The position numbers and the translations under genes were made by a program. Of a DNA stretch of 64,000 bases, positions 1-11,100 are shown piece by piece (within the stretch, counting starts at the first letter, position 1; each line of letters starts with the position of its first letter). This stretch comes from Zerene cesonia (Eukaryota > Arthropoda > Insecta > Lepidoptera > Pieridae), in contig NC_052106.1 in the NCBI RefSeq assembly GCF_012273895.1, positions 7,564,001 through 7,628,000 on the forward strand. Direction: 5' to 3'. Below the pieces are notes generated by a model. That model searched no databases. It was not told the origin of the DNA and was given only the letters and a program-made list of their open reading frames with translations.

Positions 1-2553
1 GAAAACTCGTTCGAATGTGCAAAAGCCGGATAGCGCAGTAGCAAACTTACATTCTCAAGGCATCCCCTGGGTAATTAAAAACTTTATATTTTCATTCGTT
101 AGAATCTTGGATGGATGGAAGGGCGTAAAAGAATTGCTTAGTGAAAAACACGACACATTCTCTAGGATTGAAAATAAATATTACAGTCCTAATATTCGAG
201 AATGCTTTATACAGTGGCAAGCTATAACTAAAGAAATGTTGACACATATTTATAAAACGTTCAAATGTCTTGATCACGGATTTACTATGGAGCAAAAGAG
301 CTTCACGCATAATTATTACGCTACAAATTCTGCAGCTCCCCGGCATCAAAACCAAAGCAAGTTTCAGCCAATTAAAACACATGTGGGCACTCCTCGACCA
401 GTCAATACGTCTCCACAGCCCTACAATGCGGTACAACCGCCTTGGATGCAAAATCAAAGCCAAGCGCCCGTTCAGAGCTTTAATGAAAGTCCATGGCCAA
501 CTAGACCTAGCGTCAGCTATAAAAAATTTCCTGTCGTACCACCACCGAACGCGCAAAACTTTTATCCATTAAATGATCAAACTGATATTGATTATCAAAA
601 AGTGCAGTATAAATGCGATCCGTACAATGTAAGAGAAGCTAAACCACGTCAATCGTGGACAATAACAAACGTACATGACTTTAGGTCACTCGAAAACATG
701 TGTCATACAGAACAAAGGGAATTGTACAACCAGCTCAGACATAAAATGGATGCTGAGCTTGGAAAAGCTCCAGGACAACCTATCTACGGCACTTTACCTT
801 GTGATATGATACAACGAAGAGATAAGGAGTTAAAAGCGAAAATGATCCCATTGAGTCATGTTGAGAAAACTTTAATACCTAGTATGGCTACAGCAGCTGA
901 AATAAAAAATTACGTTCAAAAAAATAATAGCTGCGGTGATACAAAGGATGACGGGGATTTTTTTGTGGCGTGGGGTCAGATGGTACAAAAAGAATCTAAC
1001 GACTTTTTAACTCATCACACTCACAACATTCAAATTCCATCAAATGTTGTGACGCTCCCAAGTAATATTTCTGGCCCCGTACAATTTATTGATACTGAAA
1101 ATGATGAGTTCCATGAGATGTCCAAGGTTTATATGAAACCTGGAAGTTATAAGGTGCCAATAAAACCGGCAGATCCTTTATCTCCATTTATACAAAACAA
1201 TCCTCAAGATGTTATCTATGAGAATGTAATCGATGACGTAAATTCTTTAAAACTTAAAAGCCAATTCTCACCTGTTACATTGGCACCCCAACCAAAATAT
1301 AATTTAGAATCTTGGCCTTGCTTAATGTCTCGGCGAACGGAAGATTTATTAAATGAAGAGCAGAAAATACGAAACATGATGCCTTCCTTAGAAATGAGGG
1401 GTATTGATTGTTTAGATATTTTAAATTCAATGACTTCTGACCGAGCGTGGGAAGCCGCAAAGCAGTCAGCTCCAAAATTAATGGATTTCTTACACGAAGG
1501 GTGTAAATCAGATACAGCACGTTTGTATGACGCTTTAGGTTTGTGTACAATCGATGAATATTCCAATGAGAGCAAACAAATACAATCTCATTTAGAAAGA
1601 AACGATGTCTGGCCTTCTAGCTCGTCAACAAATCAATACATGAAAGCACAAACGTCTTTATGGGAACACAATACTGTAAAACAGGAATATTGTCATAACC
1701 AAAGTATATTTACTGAAGACGTCTCAAAATTTTCTGAAATTGAACAAAAAGCCAGTGAAATTGTGGAAGAAGGTGTAGAACAAATTGAAAGCAAACTAGA
1801 CGAATCTAAGGAAGTGAAATGTCCAAACTTTGATCAATCAGGAAATCATATAAGAGATGACAACCAGAAAAAAAATTGTACAAAATCGAAGCTAGCTATC
1901 TCTGGCATGTGGTATCACCCGAAAAAGAAAAAGCCGTTGGCAGCTGCCACTGTTAAAAAGTTTGAAATAATATTAAACAAATTATCTGCAATGAACGAAG
2001 CTTCATTTATCCAACATGACATGGATATAAAAACGGTAAAAACAACCTACAATGAGGCTAAATAGTTGTAAAAATTAATAAATTAATGAAACATTATCAT
2101 TTCAGGCTCCAAGGTTTTATGAAGTTGTGAAATATCCTATGTGTTTGCATGACATATTGACGAAGCTTAAAAACTCATCCTACACAGAAATAGATCAAGT
2201 TATACAAGATTTTAGACGGATTTTCAATAATGTTAAGCTATATTTGAAAGTAAAAATTTCGGTCACCTATAATATGATGTAAGCATTTTAACATATTACT
2301 AATTATCAAATACTTTTAGAGCTATCCGGATACCACGATGAAGAAAAACGTAAGTAAGATTGCAATTGAATTTGAAAAAATATTGAATGAGGAATTTCCC
2401 ATTAAAATAGATGTAAAAAAATGTTTGGATACCGAAACTCACACGTCAGATAATAACAAGAAATACGATAAAGAAAATGACTTGAAAAATAATCTGGATG
2501 AAAAAAATAAAACCGCAGATAGTAAACAGAATGAAGATGAAAAGAAAAAGTAA
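1..2553 (+). CDS. Uncharacterised protein with C-terminal atypical bromodomain (5' partial)
   Basis: Exons are <1-2035, 2106-2249 and 2320-2553, with GT-AG junctions that are all phase 0. The frame is open to the left edge, so the true start lies outside the window. About 800 residues are visible. The first ~630 are low in recognisable domains and rich in Gln/Asn/Pro between about residues 100 and 200; I do not recognise them. The last ~130 residues form a bromodomain: helix Z (VKKFEIILNKLSAM), then the ZA loop and helix B across exon 2 (APRFYEVVKYPMCLHDIL), then helices B/C (FRRIFNNVKLYLK, then SYPDTTMKKN in exon 3). The layout is closest to TIF1/TRIM24-type bromodomains, but no PHD finger precedes it here. 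The Asn that normally anchors acetyl-lysine is replaced by Leu (LYLK where FNE or YN is expected). A Lys/Asp/Glu-rich tail follows. A chromatin-associated role is inferred only. Confidence 0.8.
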
Positions 2554-3791
2554 ATAAATTCGGCCGCTGATCTACTCCGTGTAACTTTTGGTTTTAAATT
2601 GATTTAAGGCACATTGGGTGTATCTGGTAATTTTGGAAAAGTGTTTTAAGTTTTATTTCTATATGTTTATTACATTAATATTTCACAGCTAAGCTTGTAA
2701 ATTTGTAAAGATAAATACAATTATTATACAATATACAAATCTTATTAATAATTGTCTAAGAAATATCTAGTCAAAATAATTATTTTATGTAAATGTCAGT
2801 GATGTTATCAGAACTAGTAATACTTAGGATATACCGTAGCGTAAGTGCTTGCCAATATTTTTGAAAGGACTTTATTATCTTCTTCAAAGGGGAACCTAGA
2901 TTTCATTTATATGATTGTTCTTCACTTCTTTTCTTTCATCATTAGATTTAATTTCGTTTTATACTTATTATACTCATCGTTGTTGTATTTCATTTATTGT
3001 TCGTTCATAAAAAATAGTTGATTTCAACAGGAAAATCAAATTTATGTTTCCTTTCAACATTCGAGTTTTTTGCTTCATGATTCATTCGTTAGAAAATAAA
3101 ACGTCTTCTCTGAAACCCGACAAATATTTTTATATGTTTATCTGTGATGTATATTTAGGTAAAAGTTGGATTAAAATCACAACGTACGCTTAATAAGTTT
3201 TATGTTTAACGTAATTGTAAATAAAAAAAATAATAGATAAAATAATAGCTTATTTTCATGGCTTCACATAACGTTGTCTCGTGTGCAATGTATTATAGAC
3301 AAAAAAAACCTAAGATGGCGTTTAATTTAATTATCTATGATGCTTTTGAATGCAATAAACTTTTTCCTTAGCCCTTACCGTGTCAAAAAAAAACCGTTTT
3401 CTTGCAATGATTTTTTTATGTTTGCTGTGTTCGTTGGTATTCATTATTTTTTTAATAGTTTTTGATTGAATTTTACCTGCCATAGAAGATAAGCGAATTC
3501 TCATTGACGTCGATTTTGGTTCCATTTCGTTAGTGCTAATTGTTGTATCGTTTGGGTTAAACAAAATTTTAAAATTGTGTATAATGGCGTCCACTTGAGC
3601 TAATTTTAAGTATTCATTAAGTCATGATTTTATTATTTAACTTATTTATCTAAAATTATGGCAAGGAACTCGTACGATAATAAATGAGTATTTCATATTT
3701 GGTTTTTTATTGCATCACATGCATCTACCTACTTTTTTATATTTGGGAGTCGAGTACGCTTCAGCACAAATCAGGACTAGCACTGAACTTA

Positions 3792-3935
3792 ACACAGAAC
3801 ACTTTTCCTTACTCTTTCCAGTCCATTCTTCTATTTCCGTCACCAAACCTTTCCATCCTTTACCCCTTCAAAGCGGTCAACGCATTTCCAGAGGCCCTAT
3901 CTCTAATGTTCATGGGCGGTGGCGATCGCTTACCT
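3792..3935 (+). repeat. Dispersed lepidopteran repeat, family R1
   Basis: Contains the block 'ATGTTCATGGGCGGTGGCGA' followed by TCGCTTACC. The same block occurs in reverse orientation near 13490-13665 and, diverged, near 15085-15180. It resembles the 3' part of a SINE/LINE family widespread in Lepidoptera. Boundaries are approximate. Confidence 0.6.
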
Positions 3936-4566
3936 AGTCAATAGTCACTCGATAGCGGAAAATAAATTAACAATTACTATAAGCTCTCATCTATTTGAAG
4001 TCGGTACTAATCAACCCAAGTAGGCAGTAGATACTTGATAGGTATGTAGTAAGTAACTATTTGTGATACTATGTAGTAAGGCGGTAGTATCTATCTACAT
4101 AATATTATCTACTATTATGCTTTTGCTATTATATATATAAAAAAAGCACTATGTTGCATATTTTAAAGTTTATGAAAATTTTTTAATTTGGCAAATATGA
4201 TGTTGAATTGGTTCATATCCCCTGTTATATACCTTACCTTAGCATACCTTCAGCCCCTCAACCCCTCTAAGGCCCCCGCCTGCTGGCAACTTACGTTAAA
4301 GCCTGTGAGATAAGCCCTTAGATTTTATAAGTTGACGCTCCGTTATTGCCTTGTATACGAACATAGTTCAGGATAGTATTATGTTATCTGTGGTTCAGGT
4401 ATTGCAAACTACACAAACCTTGATAGTAGGTAATCATTTTATGAGAGCAATTTAGACCGTAAATACGTGACGAATTGATATCATAGATTTAAATAATGAC
4501 CGCTATCACTTCCTGAATGAGGATTCATTAATACGCAACAAATAGTTTTAAAATTTTCGGCCTTTA

Positions 4567-4745
4567 TCCCTACTGAATATGCGAAAGTATCACTATCTGT
4601 CTGTCTCTCTCTTTTGCAGATCAGCTGATTTGGATGAAATTTGGTAAAAATATAGTTCCGAGAAAGGCATAGCAATATATACCAAATTGACATTGTCTCT
4701 CTTTCCCTTGGGCGCCACGGGTGAAGCCGCGGACGGAATGCTAGT
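4567..4745 (+). mobile_element. Non-autonomous Helitron-like element (copy 1)
   Basis: Starts TCCCTACTGAATATGCGAAAG and ends with a GC-rich 'GGGTGAAGCCGCGGACG' block followed by CTAGT. This is the same organisation as the copies at 10947, 31296, 50881 and 56774. A 5' TC and 3' CTAG(T) fit Helitron termini. There is no coding capacity. Confidence 0.55.
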
Positions 4746-6458
4746 TATATAGTAAAAAAAACTTTCCCCATAATCTTTGAGACAATAAAAATATATAAAT
4801 CGTTTTATCTATTTCGCGGAACACCTTAGTAATAACTAAATGTTTATTTTTTATTGCATTTTACTGTAAGTGTATCACATTCTTCAATGATTCATTATTT
4901 AATCTGTGAGTCCAGTCCTAACAATTTTTCATACGTAGGTGATATTGGCAAGTTAGGGGTACCTCGTCTACTCAGGAAGAGATAAAATCTAAAACAAAGA
5001 TCCACGATATACAAAAAAAAAACAAAAATCTTATTAAAATGTATTGCCAACGTACCCAGCACCTTTAATCACAAATATTATGATTGCAGAAAGAAATCAA
5101 TAACTACGAGTATATAGTCATAGACATACGAAAATTAGCACACGATAAAAACCCAGGTTTAAAATATTAATCCAAAGAATCAACAGCAACTAAGGTACCA
5201 ACTGACAATGCAACCACTTAATACCCTTAGACATGCCAAATTGCAAACGCCTAACGAAATTTCACCTCATAATGAATCGCGGTACTGCGAAGCTCAACAG
5301 ATCAATTTTAGGTGAAAGTAAATTTGAGAGAAATGGAATGGGCCTTTTATAAAGTTAATTTTAAAGCGACCGCGAACGGACGAGGTTTCAAACATCTTAC
5401 GAGATCTTAAATTTCGCAATATCTTATACCGTTATTGTTTAAAGATTGTAAAATTTTATAAAATAACAGTGTATTTTGCGGATAAAATATGTTGTTTATA
5501 TTTATAACATGTGAATAATTGATATAGTTAATAAATAGTGGTAAAAGTACAAATAATGTTAGATTCAGTGATGAGTGATGTGACCATCATATTAAATAAT
5601 TATAAAATAATGTAACTATTGGAGTGTGAAAAATAATTGTAAGTACCTTGAAAAGAACAATTATCAATTCTTTTCTCGCTAATTTAAAAAAGAAGGAAAA
5701 AGGAAACTTTAATATCAAATGATAGTATAGATAGTAGATAGAAACTTCTAGGATTACATTAATTATCTGTGGTTGAAACATACAAAGAAAAGAAAATTAC
5801 TCAGAATCATAACTGTGTGGTTTTAAAAAAGGTGGATTCGAAATCTAAATAATCGAGAAATCTAAACATCGAAAGACCGGTTCATAATAACAACTTGACA
5901 AATTATAAGCTTTACATTTATTTACTGTAATGAAAATAGTCTAAAAATTAATGCATGTATCTCCGTAACGAAAATAAAGTACTTTCTTTAATAATCTTGT
6001 TAATATTATGAGTTTCATGATTTCAATCTGTAATAGCGTTGAGAGAAACTTGAGCTATAAAGGTTCAAATATATATATACAACCAGTATGGTATTCCATT
6101 GTAAAGAGTACAATAAACTCTCTGCCCTGGTGAATAAGAATTTCTAATACACGTGAGAATCTGTAATATACATTATTTTCCATTTTGAAATTAAACACTA
6201 TGAATTATAATCGATATCGATTTTTAATAACTTAAATACTTTTTAAAAACGTCTCGTAAAATAATCAAAATAAATTCTTATCATGTGAAAGGCTGTAGAT
6301 ACATGAATATACTGTTTATCTGTCTGTCTATCTGTTTCTTGGAAGCTTTACGATGTCTAAACCCAGTTTTATGGGAATTTCACTGGTTATATTTTAAAAG
6401 CATAGTTTGTGAATATGTGTGTTTACGACGTTGTAGGGGTAATCTCCGATCTAGCTAC

Positions 6459-7458
6459 NNNNNNNNNNNNNNNNNNNNNNNNNNNNNNNNNNNNNNNNNN
6501 NNNNNNNNNNNNNNNNNNNNNNNNNNNNNNNNNNNNNNNNNNNNNNNNNNNNNNNNNNNNNNNNNNNNNNNNNNNNNNNNNNNNNNNNNNNNNNNNNNNN
6601 NNNNNNNNNNNNNNNNNNNNNNNNNNNNNNNNNNNNNNNNNNNNNNNNNNNNNNNNNNNNNNNNNNNNNNNNNNNNNNNNNNNNNNNNNNNNNNNNNNNN
6701 NNNNNNNNNNNNNNNNNNNNNNNNNNNNNNNNNNNNNNNNNNNNNNNNNNNNNNNNNNNNNNNNNNNNNNNNNNNNNNNNNNNNNNNNNNNNNNNNNNNN
6801 NNNNNNNNNNNNNNNNNNNNNNNNNNNNNNNNNNNNNNNNNNNNNNNNNNNNNNNNNNNNNNNNNNNNNNNNNNNNNNNNNNNNNNNNNNNNNNNNNNNN
6901 NNNNNNNNNNNNNNNNNNNNNNNNNNNNNNNNNNNNNNNNNNNNNNNNNNNNNNNNNNNNNNNNNNNNNNNNNNNNNNNNNNNNNNNNNNNNNNNNNNNN
7001 NNNNNNNNNNNNNNNNNNNNNNNNNNNNNNNNNNNNNNNNNNNNNNNNNNNNNNNNNNNNNNNNNNNNNNNNNNNNNNNNNNNNNNNNNNNNNNNNNNNN
7101 NNNNNNNNNNNNNNNNNNNNNNNNNNNNNNNNNNNNNNNNNNNNNNNNNNNNNNNNNNNNNNNNNNNNNNNNNNNNNNNNNNNNNNNNNNNNNNNNNNNN
7201 NNNNNNNNNNNNNNNNNNNNNNNNNNNNNNNNNNNNNNNNNNNNNNNNNNNNNNNNNNNNNNNNNNNNNNNNNNNNNNNNNNNNNNNNNNNNNNNNNNNN
7301 NNNNNNNNNNNNNNNNNNNNNNNNNNNNNNNNNNNNNNNNNNNNNNNNNNNNNNNNNNNNNNNNNNNNNNNNNNNNNNNNNNNNNNNNNNNNNNNNNNNN
7401 NNNNNNNNNNNNNNNNNNNNNNNNNNNNNNNNNNNNNNNNNNNNNNNNNNNNNNNNNN
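6459..7458. other. Assembly gap (1000 N)
   Basis: Exactly 1000 N, the usual placeholder for unknown length. The left flank ends and the right flank begins with the same 7-mer, TAGCTAC. Apparent open frames across the run are artefacts. Confidence 0.99.
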
Positions 7459-8164
7459 TAGCTACTTTCAGAGATTATCGCGTACAAACAAACAAAGAAA
7501 CGAACGCTACAACTTTATACTATTGTAATAATAGTAAGTTATTATATTGATAACGTAGACAAAGCCACAGGCGTCGGGTAGTACCAATAACAGGATAATT
7601 ATAGACTCTATAACAACAGATAAACGCGGCAAAATGTTCTTTCATCTTTATCTCGCAAATTAAACACTTAACGAAAACTTTTTGATAGTAATGCACGATT
7701 TGTGTTTATTAGTATGCCAGATACCGATGGATAACTTGAAGATATCAAGTCATACCTATAGAGGTATAACTATTGAGATCAACTTTTACAAGACAATAGA
7801 TATTGATCAATATTCGTTCGAAGAATTTAACTACAGGTTTTAACTTCGTGGTTGGTATATGTAATGCAAAAACTGTATCTTACAAAAAAGGGTATAAATA
7901 TTAATATCCAAATTAAAAAGGATTACTGAATGAAACCAATAAGTTAAAAGATTTTTCAATTTGTTATTGGTGTGTTAGATCTACGCGTATGCATAATAAT
8001 TAAACATAATAATTAACATAATAATTATTTAAAAGTATTATTATATCATTTATTCAGATATTTTTAATTATAAATAGTACTAGATTTATAAACAAATTTG
8101 TGTGTAGTTAGCAGATAATCGAATAAACTTCAACCAACAGTAATAAGTGTATATACACGTTTAG
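7459..8164. other. Upstream region of AA15 gene 1
   Basis: AT-rich, with no open frame of note. It ends in a 12-bp palindrome, GTGTATATACAC, just before the start codon, and the ATG at 8165 directly follows an AG. I see no convincing core promoter. The promoter and 5' UTR presumably lie here or in the N gap. Confidence 0.5.
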
Positions 8165-11100
8165 ATGTGGCAGTTCATCTTATATGCTGCCCTTGCAATC
8201 TCCGTCTCCGGTCACGGCAGGGTCCTGCAGCCAGCTGGCCGGGCTTCCATGTGGAGAATGGGCTTCAACAGCCGCCATAATTATGACGATGACGGACTTA
8301 ACTGTGGCGGCTTCTATCGACAATACGGCACTAATAAGGGAAAGTAAGACATTTTCGAATTCTATAAATATATTGACAGTAATGTTATATAATGAGGAAG
8401 CGATACAAATGTCTACTAAACACATATTTTGAATATGATTATGGGAATGTTTTTGACGACGGTTTGCCGCCCAATCATATCTGTCATCTGATTATAGTTA
8501 GTAGTAGTAAAACTAAATTACCGATTTTTTAAGTCATAACCGAGAGTGTACCTACTTAAGCTATGCGATTATTTCATACACATAATGTAGATTCTTAATT
8601 GCAATAGTACTATATTAGATAAGTTACATCAATATGCCTTTTTTTAAGTGGGGTTATGCCCCATACTTACCCCTTACTTCTTCAGATGCGGCATTTGTGG
8701 AGACGCCTACAACCTAGCAAGGCCAAGACCTCATGAACTCGGCGGAGAATACGGTCGAGGCACAATCGTAGATACCTACGAATCTGGACAGATTATAGAA
8801 GTAACTGTAGAAATCACAGCCTACCACAAAGGATATTGGTACTTCAAAATATGTCCACAGCCTGAAAAAGAGGCTTACCAGAAATGTTTCGATCAATATC
8901 CCCTGGAATTAGAAGACGGAGGCGAGCTGTACTTCCCACCAAAAGGCGGGAAATTTACTCTTAAATATCGCCTCCCCAAAGGATTGTCTTGCAAGCATTG
9001 CATCATGCAATGGAGATATGTAGCCGGCAATAATTGGGGATTTTGCAAAAACGGAACACAGGGCTTGGGGTGTGGCGATCAGGAAACCTTCGGGGCTTGC
9101 TCTGATGTATCCATTACACCAGTAAAGCATACTGACGTGGAGTCGAAGCCCATGGAGCTAGCGTTCGCAGGTGAGAATCACAAGTAATTCTAACACGACT
9201 AATCAGCATGGCCGGTGTATTTGGTTTGCAACTTTCATTAGAAACGTGTTTTAAATAATTTAGTAGGGAGATACGAGAAAGTTCTTATTTCTGGAGATTT
9301 TTCGCAGTGTTAATACTAGTTGAAAGTGTTCTTAATTAACATTTGTTTAGTCATCTTATGCAACAATTGTAAATTGACAAGTGAAGATTAGTTACGGTGA
9401 GGCGGCCATAATTTCACCAGCTTTATTGTTTTATGCAAATTACATTTTAATATGATGGTACTTAATTAAGTTACAAATAACAGACGAAGGTGGTGAGGAT
9501 ATTAATTTAAATTGAAATGCTCTTTGCATAAGACAAGGCTCGAATTAATTTGACTGATAGGAAATTATCATTCATACTACCATGATCAGCCGTATTGTTG
9601 ATAATATTGTGATGTGGGCTACCACATGGTAGCCCGCACAAATACAATTTATTTGTGTATATTCATTCAATTCGCCCTAAAATAATCACTCATAACAGAT
9701 CGAGATTATATTTTTGAATATATTTCCTGCATCTGTCACAAATTTTTCTTTTAGATTTTTATTCCTAGCCGACTTCGAAAAGTGGAGGATAACTTTATTA
9801 TGTCACGAGTAATAGAAGCTTATAAGAATATATTAATCGTATTTATTAAAATCTCATTTATTTCACGTTAAGTCTTGTGAAAGTTGCATATAACCTTATC
9901 TGTAGCACATATAACCCATACTATCTCTAGTCATGGCGGGTATCTTTTATGTTTGGAACATTATCGAGTTTAATTAAACATTATTTATTTTAGCAATTCA
10001 GTCTTTGATTACAGGATATATTTTACTGCTTTCAAGATTAGATGTAGATAACAATAATCATAATCCACAGAGCCTTAACCTTTTAAAACAGATTGTTTTT
10101 TTTTATTTATAACATCAGTATTAGAGTTTACAGATAGTAAATTAACACTTAGCGGGGGAGGACAGATTATTTTATAAACAAATTATTATATTTCGTATTC
10201 AACTTTACAAAAATTTTAAATCCGATATTAAAATTCGGCATATACACAATATACATTATTTATTTAATCCTATATTAATTCAAAATTTTTGAATTGTATC
10301 TAGAATTGCAAATCACATACACGTATTGCTTAGAACTAAAATTAACTAACAACCACTTGTGTAATATTGTCAAGTGTTAGTAGCTAGAAATAAGAGTAAT
10401 GTACAAAAGATAAGACTGCAATTCTAGAAACGAAATTACAATTTATATCTCTATGACACAATTTCCTGATCGCATCATCAAGATAGAAAATCTTTGCAAC
10501 GCTGATTATCAATTCACATATTTTATTCACGTAATAGATCAATACCTATATTTGTATGTATAATATACTATTGAAACAGACATTATTTAATATAACATTT
10601 ACAACTCAGTAATGATTTGAACAAAACTAACCTATAACCTACATCCTGATTGTGCTTTCAACCCGAATAGCAATATTACTATTAAAAGTATTAAGGAAAT
10701 TTGTGAAGGGATGCTGGCTGTTTCTTATATATTAAATATAGGTACATAAATTATACACACACTTCTATCATAAACATGAGAGATACAAAGTTATGAAATG
10801 AATTCGTAAGAGTACAAAGAAATGACTTACTCACTTATGATTCAAGTGCGATTGGTTATTTAAATTTTATGTATATTTGCTATTGTTACGCTCCCAAATC
10901 ATTTAAGATACGCTGTTGTTGTGAAATGTTGAGAATGAAATTAATATCCTACTATGTAATATTATGGACGCGAAAGTTTGTAAGTATGAACGGATTAGTT
11001 ACTCTTTCACTGGATTAGTCTGGATTAGCACATAGACTACTTTTTACTCGGATACCGCGCGTGTGACTCCGCGGGTTATATCTAGTAAACTATAATGACA

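Larger units (their letters stand above)
2554..6458. other. Intergenic region, no gene recognised
   Basis: AT-rich sequence downstream of the bromodomain gene. Candidate poly(A) signals (AATAAA) follow the stop codon directly and recur near 3100 and 3220. The segment holds two repeat copies (near 3792-3935 and 4567-4745, listed separately). An 87-codon open frame at 3331-3594 (-) has no recognisable domain and is not called as a gene. Confidence 0.7.

Noticed and set aside
3331..3594. 87-codon open frame, minus strand, Lys-rich
   Set aside because: No homology recognised, no splice partners or conserved motif; likely chance in AT-rich DNA.
6285..7550. Long open frames across the first and second N gaps
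   Set aside because: Created by the N runs; the flanking residues show no domain.
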